A DNA stretch of 64,000 bases from positions 186,001-250,000 of the forward strand of contig CAZAAW010000001.1 in NCBI GenBank assembly GCA_964483325.1, written 5' to 3'. Position numbers and translations under genes: made by a program. Origin of the DNA: CAZAAW01 sp964483325. Lineage in GTDB: Bacteria; Pseudomonadota; Alphaproteobacteria; Rhizobiales; Kaistiaceae. The notes beneath the pieces were generated by a model. That model saw only the letters and a list, made by a program, of their open reading frames with translations, was not told the DNA's origin and searched no databases. Of this stretch, positions 50,991 to 59,353 are shown piece after piece; positions within the stretch are counted from its first letter, which is position 1, and each line of letters begins with the position of its first letter.

Positions 50991-51806
50991 TTAGACATCG
51001 AATTCAAACCACAGGCCGTCATAACCGGGCTCGACTCCCGGCGGGCACTGCCGGCGCGCGACGTCGTAATCGAGGTCGGCATGCATGTGCGTCAGGACCG
51101 TGTGCTTCGGCTGCAGCCGCGTCGCCCAGGCAATGGCGTCGCTGACGCTGAAATGGCTGGGATGCGGCCGGTCGCGCAGCGCATCGACGATCCAGAGATC
51201 GAGACCATGGAGATGCGCCAGGCTGTCGTCCGGGAATGCCGCGACGTCGGTGGAATAGCCGATGCCGGCGATGCGCAGCCCGAGCGAAAAGATCGAGCCG
51301 TGCACCTGGTTGAACGGCATGATGTCGATGTCGCCACCGTCGCCGCTGATTGTGAAAGGCTCGCCGGCGGCGATGCGGTGGCGGCGCAGGATCGGCGGAT
51401 AGGAACCTCGGGACGTGCCGCTGAAGCAGTAGCCGAAGGCTTCGTCGATGCGCTGCTGGGTGGCGTCGTCGCTGTAGATGTCGATCAGGCGCTTAGCGGA
51501 TGTCCAGAAGGCGCGCAGGTCGTCGATGCCGTGCAGATGGTCGGCATGGGAATGCGTGTAGACGACGCCGTCGATATGCGTCAGCCCCGCCGCCAGGGCC
51601 TGCTGGCGGAAATCCGGGCCCGTGTCGATCAGCACCGTCGTCGGGCGCTTGCCGTCGCCGAAGCGCTGCACCAGCGCCGAGCAGCGCGTGCGCCGGTTGC
51701 GTGGCTCGTCGGGATTGCAGGCGCCCCAGTCGCCATCGGCCCGCGGCACGCCAGGCGACGCGCCGCAGCCGAGGATTGTCAGCCTCAGACGGGCGTTCGT
51801 AGTCAG
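50991..51806 (-). CDS. MBL-fold metallo-hydrolase (PhnP-like), apparent CTG start
   Basis: The 271-residue protein has the metallo-beta-lactamase fold: strand LRLTILGCGASPGVPRADGDW, metal site THSHADHLHGIDDLR, later FNQVHGS, GYSTD and LTHMHADLDYDV. It resembles PhnP-type phosphodiesterases. The first conserved strand is upstream of the first canonical start (GTG 51749), and a stop codon closes the frame before any ATG, GTG or TTG. The best start is CTG 51806, overlapping the tatD stop as CTGA. This gene commonly follows tatD in alphaproteobacteria. The substrate is unknown. Confidence 0.85.
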   Translation of the reverse strand: MTTNARLRLTILGCGASPGVPRADGDWGACNPDEPRNRRTRCSALVQRFGDGKRPTTVLIDTGPDFRQQALAAGLTHIDGVVYTHSHADHLHGIDDLRAFWTSAKRLIDIYSDDATQQRIDEAFGYCFSGTSRGSYPPILRRHRIAAGEPFTISGDGGDIDIMPFNQVHGSIFSLGLRIAGIGYSTDVAAFPDDSLAHLHGLDLWIVDALRDRPHPSHFSVSDAIAWATRLQPKHTVLTHMHADLDYDVARRQCPPGVEPGYDGLWFEFDV

Positions 51807-52582
51807 GATCTTGGGACCTTACGAAACAGGCGGAAGAAATTCTCCGTCGTCTGCTGGGCGATGGTCTCAGCCGGCACACCGCGCGCTTCCGCCAGAACCT
51901 TCGCCGTTTCAACGACATAGGACGGCTCGTTGCGCGATCCGCGATGCGGCGGCGGCGCGAGGTAGGGCGCATCCGTCTCGACCAGCAGGCGGTCGGCGGG
52001 GATCTCGGCCGCGATGGCGCGTAGCTCGGCTGAATTCTTGAAGGTCAGGATGCCGGAAAACGACACATGCAGCCCGAGCGCGACGCCGGTGAGCGCGAGG
52101 TCACGCCCGGACGAGAAGCAGTGCAGGATGGCAGGGAAGGCCCCCTTCCCCATCTCCTCGGCCAAGATCGCCGCCATGTCGGCATCGGCGTCGCGGGCAT
52201 GGATGACGAGCGGCAGCTGCGTTACCCGGGCCGCCGCGATATGGCGGCGGAAGCCCTCTGCCTGCGCCTCGCGCGGTGACGTGTCGTAATGGTAGTCGAG
52301 CCCCGCTTCGCCGATCGCCACGACGCGCGGATGCTGCGCCAGCCGGACGAGGTCGTCGGTCGTGACGTCGAGTTCCTCGGCGGCATTGTGCGGATGCGTA
52401 CCGATGGAACACGTGACGGTCGCGTAGCGCTCCGCCAGGCCGCGCACCTGATCGAACTGGCGCACGCGCGTCGAGATGGTGACCATGTGCCCGATGCCGG
52501 CCGCGGCGGCGCGGGCGATCACCGCGTCGCGGTCGTCATCGAAATCGGGAAAATCGAGATGGCAGTGGCTGTCGACGAGCAT
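51803..52582 (-). CDS. tatD: TatD family metal-dependent deoxyribonuclease
   Basis: TatD is a TIM-barrel hydrolase with 3'-5' exonuclease activity on DNA and RNA. The 259-residue product has the metal motif DSHCHLDF (His6, His8), GTHPHNAAE, the metal-binding Glu in IGEAGLDYHYD, LVIHARDAD, HCFSSG and LVETDAPYLAPPPHRG. The ATG is at 52582. It sits between czcD and the metallo-hydrolase; in many relatives it directly follows metG. Confidence 0.95.
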   Translation of the reverse strand: MLVDSHCHLDFPDFDDDRDAVIARAAAAGIGHMVTISTRVRQFDQVRGLAERYATVTCSIGTHPHNAAEELDVTTDDLVRLAQHPRVVAIGEAGLDYHYDTSPREAQAEGFRRHIAAARVTQLPLVIHARDADADMAAILAEEMGKGAFPAILHCFSSGRDLALTGVALGLHVSFSGILTFKNSAELRAIAAEIPADRLLVETDAPYLAPPPHRGSRNEPSYVVETAKVLAEARGVPAETIAQQTTENFFRLFRKVPRS

Positions 52583-52628
52583 GGAAGGCCTTTACGGCCG
52601 CCTTGCTGCCACGCGGCGGAGGCCGCGG

Positions 52629-53669
52629 TCAACCATGAGCGGCCAAAGGCGGATCGACAAGGTCGTCGGCGCAGACGCCGTGCTCGACCTCGACCGTCGC
52701 ATGATCGACGCCGAAGCGGTCGCGCAGCCGCTGCTTGATCTGCGCCGTGACCGCCGTGGCGCTGGCATCCTCGGCGATGCAGGCATGCAACGTCACCATC
52801 GGCCGCTGCTGCGAGATCGACCAGACATGGACGTGGTGGACGTTGAGAACGCCGGCGACATTGGAGGTGATGTCAGGCTCGATCTCTGCGCCGCTGATAT
52901 CGGCCGGCGCGCCTTCCAGCAGGATATGCGCCGAATCCCGCACCAGCCGCCAGGCGCTGACGAGGATGAGGACCGTCACCAGCACCGAGAGAATCGGGTC
53001 GATCGGCAGCCAGCCGGTGGCCATGATGATCAGCGCCGCGCCGATGGCGGCGACCGAACCGAGAAGATCGCCCAGCACATGCAGGACGGCGCCGCGAATG
53101 TTGAGGTTGTCGCGCTCGGCGCCGTGCAGGATGAAGAAGGCGGCGATATTGACGAGAAGCCCGCCGGTCGCCACCACCAGCATCGGCAGCCACTCGACCT
53201 CGACGGGCGATGCCAGCCGACGCAGCGCCTCGATGAAGATGATCGCCGACAGCACGATCAGGAAAAGCCCGTTGCCGAAGGCGACGAGCACCTCCATGCG
53301 GTCGAAGCCGTAGGTGCGGCGACGATCAGCGGGGCGGCGGGCAATGCGGAAGGCGAGCCAGGCGAGGAACAGGCCGGCCGAGTCCGTCAGCATGTGGCCG
53401 GCATCGGCAATCAGCGCCAGCGAACCGGCGAGAAGGCCGCCGACGAGCTCGACGAGCGTGAAGCCGCCTGTCAGCGCGGCGGCCCAGAAGACGCGGCGCT
53501 CGTTGACGTTGCCATGCGCGTGCCCGGCATGGCCGAACAGCCCGTGACCATGATCATGGTGGGCGTGGTCGTCGTGCCCGTGGGGAGCATGCTCATGATC
53601 GTGGGCATGGCCATGACCATGGGCCGTATCGTGCCGGTGGCCGCCCTCCCCGTCCTGACGATTGCTCAT
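52629..53669 (-). CDS. czcD: Cation diffusion facilitator family metal efflux transporter (CzcD-like)
   Basis: The 346-residue protein has a histidine- and aspartate-rich N-terminus (about 1-55, many HGH/HDH motifs) and six membrane helices with the paired transport sites HMLTD (GHMLTDSAGLFLAW) and HVLGD (LHVLGDLLGSVAA). A cytoplasmic C-terminal domain follows (VHHVHVWSISQQRPMVTLHA). Members export Zn, Cd or Co in exchange for protons. I chose ATG 53669; an ATG three codons earlier lies only 1 nt after AGGAGG, too close. It lies 18 nt from metG and may be an addition to the metG-tatD run. Confidence 0.93.
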   Translation of the reverse strand: MSNRQDGEGGHRHDTAHGHGHAHDHEHAPHGHDDHAHHDHGHGLFGHAGHAHGNVNERRVFWAAALTGGFTLVELVGGLLAGSLALIADAGHMLTDSAGLFLAWLAFRIARRPADRRRTYGFDRMEVLVAFGNGLFLIVLSAIIFIEALRRLASPVEVEWLPMLVVATGGLLVNIAAFFILHGAERDNLNIRGAVLHVLGDLLGSVAAIGAALIIMATGWLPIDPILSVLVTVLILVSAWRLVRDSAHILLEGAPADISGAEIEPDITSNVAGVLNVHHVHVWSISQQRPMVTLHACIAEDASATAVTAQIKQRLRDRFGVDHATVEVEHGVCADDLVDPPLAAHG

Positions 53670-53687
53670 CTGCCCCATGCCTCCTGA

Positions 53688-55241
53688 TCAGGCAGGCTCG
53701 GCATCCTGCTCGACGATGCGCGGGAAAACGGCGTGCGGTGGCGGCAGCGGCGTCCCCGGGACCAGCCTGCCGGCCACCGTCAGCTCGGCGAAGCTGCGCC
53801 GGTCCGGCGCCACGCCCAAGAGGTCCAGGAGCCGGCCGCCGGCATGCGGCATGACCGGCTGGACGAGAACGGCGATGACCCGCACGACCTCGATCGTGAT
53901 GTAGAGCACGGTGGCCATGCGCGCCGCATCGCTCCTGCGCAGCTCCCACGGCGCCTGGCCGGCAAAGTAGCGGTTGGCGTCGCCGATGACGGCCCAGATG
54001 GCGGCCAGCGCCTGATGGATCTGCTGCGCGTCCATGGCGACGCGGCAGACCTCCAGCAGCCCGGCGGCCTCGGCCAGCAGCGTCTCGTCTTCAGCCGTGA
54101 GGGTGCCCGGCTGCGGCACCTTCGCCTCGAGATTCCGGGCGATCATCGTCAGCGAGCGCTGCGCCAGATTGCCGAGATCGTTGGCAAGATCGGCGTTGAT
54201 GCGCGCCACGATGCCGCCGGCGCTGTAGCTGCCGTCCTGTCCGAACGGCACCTCGCGCAGGAAGAAATAGCGCGTCTGGTCGACGCCATAGCGCTCGATC
54301 AGGGCAAACGGGTCGACGACATTGCCGACCGATTTCGACATCTTCTCGCCGCGGTTGAACAGGAAGCCGTGCGCGAAGACGCGCTTCGGCAGCGGCAGCC
54401 CGGCCGACAGCAGGAAGGCCGGCCAGTAGACCGCATGGAAGCGGACGATGTCCTTGCCGATGACATGGAGGTCGGCCGGCCAGTAGCGGTCGTAGCGGGC
54501 CTTGTCGTCGGGATAGCCGGCGCCGGTGAGGTAGTTGGTCAGGGCGTCGACCCAGACATACATCACATGGCGCTCGTCGCCCGGAACCGGGATGCCCCAG
54601 TCGAAGGTGGTGCGCGAGATGGAGAGATCGCGCAGGCCGCTGCGCACGAAGCTGGCGACCTCGTTGCGGCGCTCGTCCGGGCCGATGAATTCCGGATGGG
54701 CGGCATAATGCGCCAGCAGCCGGTCGCCATAGGCCGACAGGCGGAAGAAGTAGCTTTCCTCCTCCACCCACTCGACAGGCGTTCCCTGCGGCCCGTAGCG
54801 GACCCCGTCCGGGCGCACTTCCGTCTCGTCCTCGGCGTAATAGGCCTCGTCGCGGACGGAGTACCAGCCGGAATAGGTGTCCTTGTAGATGTCGCCATTG
54901 GCGGCCATCCGCCGCCAGATCTCCTGCGAGGCGCGGTAATGGTCGGGCTCGGTCGTGCGAATGAAGCGGTCGTTGGAGCAGCCGAGCGCCGCCACCATGT
55001 CCTGGAACAGCGGCACGTTGCGGTCGGCGAGCTCACGCGCCGTGACGCCGGCGCGGCCGGCCGTCTGCACCATCTTGATGCCGTGCTCGTCGGTGCCGGT
55101 CAGGAACAGCACGTCGAAGCCGTCGAGGCGCTTGAAGCGCGCCAGCGCATCCGTCGCCAGCGCCTCGTAGGCGTGGCCGATATGCGGCGCCCCGTTGGGG
55201 TAGGAAATCGCGGTCGTGATGTAGAATTTCGGCGCAGTCAT
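53688..55241 (-). CDS. metG: Methionyl-tRNA synthetase
   Basis: MetG charges tRNA-Met. The 517-residue class I synthetase has the HIGH motif at residues 20-23 (APHIGHAYEALATD) and KMSKS near residue 300 (NRGEKMSKSVGNVVDP). The anticodon-binding helical domain has LANDLGNLAQRSL. It lacks the four-cysteine zinc knuckle and the C-terminal tRNA-binding domain, as expected for the shorter type found in alphaproteobacteria. Part of the run tmk-holB-metG. Confidence 0.97.
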   Translation of the reverse strand: MTAPKFYITTAISYPNGAPHIGHAYEALATDALARFKRLDGFDVLFLTGTDEHGIKMVQTAGRAGVTARELADRNVPLFQDMVAALGCSNDRFIRTTEPDHYRASQEIWRRMAANGDIYKDTYSGWYSVRDEAYYAEDETEVRPDGVRYGPQGTPVEWVEEESYFFRLSAYGDRLLAHYAAHPEFIGPDERRNEVASFVRSGLRDLSISRTTFDWGIPVPGDERHVMYVWVDALTNYLTGAGYPDDKARYDRYWPADLHVIGKDIVRFHAVYWPAFLLSAGLPLPKRVFAHGFLFNRGEKMSKSVGNVVDPFALIERYGVDQTRYFFLREVPFGQDGSYSAGGIVARINADLANDLGNLAQRSLTMIARNLEAKVPQPGTLTAEDETLLAEAAGLLEVCRVAMDAQQIHQALAAIWAVIGDANRYFAGQAPWELRRSDAARMATVLYITIEVVRVIAVLVQPVMPHAGGRLLDLLGVAPDRRSFAELTVAGRLVPGTPLPPPHAVFPRIVEQDAEPA

Positions 55242-55312
55242 CGCCGTCTCGCCTTTCGTTTCACGCTAGCACAACGTCTCGCGCGCCGGCCGGGCCGACG
55301 CTGGTGCGGACG

Positions 55313-56389
55313 TCACATTCGGGCTGCGCGGGCGAGCATCATGAAGATCGACAGGACGACCTGCTTGCGATCAAGATTCAGTTCGGCAGCCTCTTCGGCC
55401 GCTGCGGCGACGTTTTCCCATACCTGCGCCCAGCGCGCAAGCGGGACGCGGGCCAGGCCCCCGCCCCCGGTGGGCTGCTCCGGCTCGTCGAGCCCGCGCA
55501 CCCGCCGGGCCAACCAGTCGCGCACCGTATCGAGGAACGCCGCATAGGAATCGTCGGCACCGCGCGCCGCAACCGCGTCGGCGAGCGCATGGGCGCGGAC
55601 CATGTCGACATCCGGCAGCCTCACGGCGATTTCCTGGAAGGCGCGGTAGAGCGCCGTGCCGCCGTTGTCGATGAGCTGGATCGCCCGCCGCAGGCTGCCG
55701 CCCGACAGTTCGGCAGCGAGGCGGCGTTCCTCGACAGTCGCAGCCGCGGTCGTCGGCCCGGCGGCCAGGGCTTCGGCAATGGCGGCGGCCGGCAGCGGAT
55801 CGAGATCGAGCCGCCGGCAGCGGGAGCGGATTGTCGGCAGCAGCCGGCCGGGCGCATGCGAAACGATCAGGAACAGCGAGTCTGACGGCGGTTCCTCCAG
55901 CATCTTGAGGAGCGCATTGGCAGCCTGGGCATTGAGGTTGTCGGCAGCGTCGACGACGCAGATGCGCCAGCGGCCTTCGCCGGCCGTATGCCTGAAGAAG
56001 TGCTGGATGCGCCGGATCTCATCGACCGTCACGACGATGCGGTAGCGCTTGTCTTCACGACTCCAGGGACGCTGCAGCGTCAGGAGATTGGGATGGGCGC
56101 CGGCGGCGACCTGGCGAAAAACCCGGTGCTCCGGGTCGAGGGCAAGGCTCGGCGGGGCGCTGCGCGGATCGGGATAGGCGAGGACATGGCGGGCAAAGCG
56201 ATAGGCGAGCGTCGCCTTGCCGACACCCTTCGGCCCCCCCAGTAGCCAGGCGTGATGCATGCGGCCGCCGGCATAGGCCTCGGCGAGAAGCGTCTCGACG
56301 GCCGGTGCGCCCCACCAGGCCGCCTGCTCCTGCGGCAGCGGCCAGCCCTCGACGGCGTCGGGATGGGGCGGGATCTCTTCCTCGGCCAT
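55313..56389 (-). CDS. holB: DNA polymerase III delta-prime subunit
   Basis: HolB is a clamp-loader subunit that helps open the beta clamp. The 358-residue product has the P-loop GGPKGVGKATLAYRFA and the AAA+ second motif CVVDAADNLNAQAANALLKMLEEPP. The SRC motif is in TIRSRCRRLDL, and a helical C-terminal collar follows. The ATG at 56389 shares one base with the tmk stop (TGATG). Operon with tmk and metG is standard. Confidence 0.95.
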   Translation of the reverse strand: MAEEEIPPHPDAVEGWPLPQEQAAWWGAPAVETLLAEAYAGGRMHHAWLLGGPKGVGKATLAYRFARHVLAYPDPRSAPPSLALDPEHRVFRQVAAGAHPNLLTLQRPWSREDKRYRIVVTVDEIRRIQHFFRHTAGEGRWRICVVDAADNLNAQAANALLKMLEEPPSDSLFLIVSHAPGRLLPTIRSRCRRLDLDPLPAAAIAEALAAGPTTAAATVEERRLAAELSGGSLRRAIQLIDNGGTALYRAFQEIAVRLPDVDMVRAHALADAVAARGADDSYAAFLDTVRDWLARRVRGLDEPEQPTGGGGLARVPLARWAQVWENVAAAAEEAAELNLDRKQVVLSIFMMLARAARM

Positions 56390-57033
56390 CACACATGCTC
56401 CAGGAGAAGCCGTTTTTCGACCGTCTCCCACACCTGGCCCTCGATCTCGTCCTCCGGACGCGTCGCGTCGATGACCACGCAGCGCCCCGGCTCATGGCGG
56501 GCGATTTCGAGAAAGGCGGCGCGGCGCTTCTCATGCTCCTCGAGCGTATCCCTTTCGAAGCGGTCGAGGCCCGGCCCGCCCTTGCCGCTTCGCGCCGCGG
56601 CACGCTGCATTCCGATCTCCGCCGGGATGTCGAAGACAAGCGTCAGGTCGGGCCGCGTTGTGCCGACCGCGACGCGCTCCAGCGCCGTGATGATGCGCGT
56701 GTCGACGCCAGCCGCTCCCTGATAGGCGCGGGTCGAATCGATGAAGCGGTCGCATAGCACCCACTTGCCGGCGGCCAGCGCCGGCGCGATCAGGTTGCGG
56801 ACATGATCGGCCCGGGCCGCCGCGAAGATGATGGCCTCGGCATCGCGGCCCAGCTCCTTGCCCCTGCCTTTCAGCAGGAAGGTCCGCACTGCCTCCGCCG
56901 TCGGTGTTCCGCCCGGCTCGCGCGTCGTGACGACGGCAATGCCGCGCGTCTTCAGCCGCTCCGCCAGGCGTGCCAGCTGCGTCGTCTTGCCGGCCCCCTC
57001 CCCTCCCTCGAAGGTAACGAAACGGCCCTTCAC
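56389..57033 (-). CDS. tmk: Thymidylate kinase
   Basis: Tmk phosphorylates dTMP to dTDP. The 214-residue kinase has the P-loop FEGGEGAGKTTQ, the DR-(Y/F) motif in LCDRFIDSTRAYQGAAG, TTREPGGTPTAE, and a lid region with ARSGKGGPGLDRFE. The start is GTG 57033. It is the first gene of the run tmk-holB-metG. In relatives dacC usually precedes it on the same strand; here a plus-strand gene lies in between. Confidence 0.96.
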   Translation of the reverse strand: MKGRFVTFEGGEGAGKTTQLARLAERLKTRGIAVVTTREPGGTPTAEAVRTFLLKGRGKELGRDAEAIIFAAARADHVRNLIAPALAAGKWVLCDRFIDSTRAYQGAAGVDTRIITALERVAVGTTRPDLTLVFDIPAEIGMQRAAARSGKGGPGLDRFERDTLEEHEKRRAAFLEIARHEPGRCVVIDATRPEDEIEGQVWETVEKRLLLEHV

Positions 57034-57069
57034 GGCGATAACCAGTCGTTAACCAAGGTCTCTCACCCT

Positions 57070-57085
57070 TTAGCGAATCTTTAAC
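57070..57085 (+). promoter_or_regulatory. Possible CtrA-like site between tmk and the membrane-protein gene
   Basis: TTAGCGAATCTTTAAC is one base from the CtrA consensus TTAA-N7-TTAAC. A further GTTAACC lies at 57048-57054. The sites sit in a 70-nt divergent promoter region. Sequence match only. Confidence 0.3.
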
Positions 57086-57103
57086 CTCGTGGGCGAAATC
57101 CCG

Positions 57104-58030
57104 ATGGGCAAGCGCAAGAGCATCAAGCCGGAGCTGGAGCCGGCCCTTTCCTCTCCGGAGAATGCTCCCGAAGCCGCCGACGACCCGGCTGCTGCCGCGG
57201 GCGAGGACGGCCCTTCGCTAGCAGCCGACAGCAGCGCTGTCGATGCCGCGCCGGACAATGCCGAGGCGGCGGAAGATGCCGCCGCGGCGCCCGGCACCGC
57301 TCTCGTTCTTTTCGCGCCGGTGACGGCGGCGGATATCGGCGCCGAGGTCGGTGCGACGCCATCGGACCGCCACCCGGCCCGGCTGTTTGGCCTTGCACAG
57401 ATGGCGGCGGCTGTCGCCGTTGCGGCCATCGGCGGCATCCTGGTCGGCGGTGTCGCCATGGCTCTCCTGCCCTCCGGCGAAAGCGCGCGGGGCAGCGCAC
57501 CGGTAGCTCTGCGCGCCGTCGCCGAGCCGTCGCCGGAGCAGCAGCAGCTGGCAGACCTCGCCAGCCGCGTGGCGCAGCTCACCAGCCGGCTGGATGCGGC
57601 GACTGCCAGCATGGACCGGCAGTTCGCCAGCCTCGGCAGCCGGTTCGACCGCGCCGAGAAACAGCAGGCGACCCAGGGCGAATCGCTCGCCTCCCTCGGT
57701 CAGGCCATAGCGGCGCTTCCGGCCGCGGCGCAGCCGGCGCCGGTCGTACCGGTGGCGGCCCAACCGTCGAACGAGATCACCGGCTCGATCACGCCGCAGC
57801 GCCGCGAGGCGCGGCCGCAGACCCTGGACGACTGGATCGTGGTCGACGTCTATCGCGGCCGTGCACTCGTCGACGGCCGGCGGTTCGGGGTCTTCGAGGT
57901 GGAGCCGGGCAGCACGCTTCCGGGCGCCGGCCAGGTGCGCTCCATCGAGCGCCAGGATGGACGCTGGGTCGTGGTCACGCGCCGCGGCATCATCACCTCC
58001 CGGCTGGAGGAGCAAGGCCGCCGCTTCTGA
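57104..58030 (+). CDS. Single-pass membrane protein with coiled coil, unknown function
   Basis: The 308-residue protein has an acidic, Ala-rich N-terminal region (about 1-95), one membrane helix (about 100-124, MAAAVAVAAIGGILVGGVAMALL in part) and a predicted coiled coil (about 143-195). A Pro/Ala linker follows, and then a C-terminal domain of about 60 residues with LDDWIVVDVYRGRALVDGRRF, VEPGSTLPGAGQVRSIE and RWVVVTRRGII. This layout resembles conserved hypothetical membrane proteins of Hyphomicrobiales. The small C-terminal domain, probably periplasmic, suggests an envelope role. ATG 57104 is used; GTG 57089 is also in frame. It is the only plus-strand gene in the 50-61.5 kb run. Confidence 0.8.
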   Translation: MGKRKSIKPELEPALSSPENAPEAADDPAAAAGEDGPSLAADSSAVDAAPDNAEAAEDAAAAPGTALVLFAPVTAADIGAEVGATPSDRHPARLFGLAQMAAAVAVAAIGGILVGGVAMALLPSGESARGSAPVALRAVAEPSPEQQQLADLASRVAQLTSRLDAATASMDRQFASLGSRFDRAEKQQATQGESLASLGQAIAALPAAAQPAPVVPVAAQPSNEITGSITPQRREARPQTLDDWIVVDVYRGRALVDGRRFGVFEVEPGSTLPGAGQVRSIERQDGRWVVVTRRGIITSRLEEQGRRF

Positions 58031-58036
58031 CGGCGG

Positions 58037-59203
58037 TCACATCCAGCCGAACAGCAGGTTCACCAGCGCGTCCTGGGCGCGCCGCGGAATGCTGCCCCGT
58101 TCCACGGCGCGTTCGGCATAGAGCGGCGTCTGCATCACCGTCTCGTCGCCGACGCGCACGGACAGGGCGCCGATCTCCTGCCCCTCGCGGATCGGCGCCG
58201 GCACAGGACCGGTATAGAGGACGCTGGCCCGCACCTTGTCTTCCGAGCTCTGCGGCAGGAGCACCTCGACCGGTGCCCGCGCCTTGAGGCCGACGGTCGA
58301 GCTCGTTCCGCCATAGACATTGGCCTCCGCGACGATGTCGCCTTCGGCAAAGAGCGGCACGCTGCGGAACGCCTTGAAGCCCCAGTCGAGGAGTTTGCGT
58401 GCCTCGTCGGCGCGTTCCTTCTCCGACTTGGCGCCGTTGATGACGACGATCAGCCGGCGGCCGTCGCGAACCGCCGAGCCGACCAGCCCGTATCCGGACG
58501 CCTCGGTGTAGCCGGTCTTCATGCCGTCCGCGCCGATATTCATGGCCAGCAGCGGATTCCGGTTCGGCTGCGTGATGCCGTTCCAGGTGAATTCCGGCAT
58601 GCTGTAGATGGCGTAATATTGCGGGAATTCGCGAATGACGTAGCTCGCCAGCTTGGCCAGGTCGCGGGCCGTGACCATCTGCTGCGGATCCGGCAGGCCG
58701 GTGGAATTGCGGAAGGTCGAATGCGTCAGCCCGATCTTCGCCGCCTCTTCGTTCATGCGGCGGGCGAACGCCTCCTCAGTCCCGGCCATGCCCTCGGCAA
58801 TGGTGATGCAGGCATCGTTGCCGGACTGGACCATGGCGCCGCGCATGAGGTCGGACAGGGCGATCGACGACCCAAGCTCGGCGAACATTGTCGAGCCGCC
58901 GGAATTGGCGCCGCCGGTCCGCCAGGCATTCTCGCTCACCACGAACTCGTCGGTGAGCTGCAGCTTGCCGTCGCGCAGCGCATCGAAGACGACGGCCATC
59001 GTCATGAGCTTGGCAAGGCTCGCCGGCGGCATCGGCGCGTCGGCGTCCTTCTGGAACAGCACCGTGCCCGAGCCGTAATCGACCAGCAGGGCAAACGGCA
59101 CCTTGGTCTCGAACTCCTGGGCCGACAAGCCGCCGGTCGTCACCATGAGGGCCAGGATCGAAACAACCCAAATTCGCAGCGAGACTAGTGCTGACGCCAG
59201 CAT
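58037..59203 (-). CDS. dacC: D-alanyl-D-alanine carboxypeptidase (DacC/DacA type, PBP5-like)
   Basis: This penicillin-binding protein trims the terminal D-Ala from peptidoglycan stem peptides in the periplasm. The 388-residue product has a signal peptide (to about residue 28, SILALMVTTGGLSAQE) and the catalytic triad of motifs: Ser62-x-x-Lys65 (ASLAKLMT), Ser127-Gly-Asn (QSGNDAC) and Lys229-Thr-Gly (MKTGYTE). The PBP5-type beta-rich domain follows (ARAPVEVLLPQ). The ending RAQDALVNLLFGWM may be the membrane-binding helix. It lies next to rlpA, another cell-wall gene. Confidence 0.95.
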   Translation of the reverse strand: MLASALVSLRIWVVSILALMVTTGGLSAQEFETKVPFALLVDYGSGTVLFQKDADAPMPPASLAKLMTMAVVFDALRDGKLQLTDEFVVSENAWRTGGANSGGSTMFAELGSSIALSDLMRGAMVQSGNDACITIAEGMAGTEEAFARRMNEEAAKIGLTHSTFRNSTGLPDPQQMVTARDLAKLASYVIREFPQYYAIYSMPEFTWNGITQPNRNPLLAMNIGADGMKTGYTEASGYGLVGSAVRDGRRLIVVINGAKSEKERADEARKLLDWGFKAFRSVPLFAEGDIVAEANVYGGTSSTVGLKARAPVEVLLPQSSEDKVRASVLYTGPVPAPIREGQEIGALSVRVGDETVMQTPLYAERAVERGSIPRRAQDALVNLLFGWM

Positions 59204-59353
59204 CGGTCGCTCCCGGCCGGACCGCAGTCGGTGTGAGCGAGGCGACAGCCAAGAGTAAAAAGCGCCGCCGCCACGGCACGAAATAGTGCCTCAGGCGGCC
59301 TGGCGCAGCAATTCACAAAGACTCCAGCCGGTCAGGCCGGAATCGCCTGCGGC

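Noticed and set aside
51749..51751. GTG at 51749 as the start of the metallo-hydrolase
   Set aside because: It would remove the conserved first beta strand and glycine-rich turn, leaving an incomplete fold.
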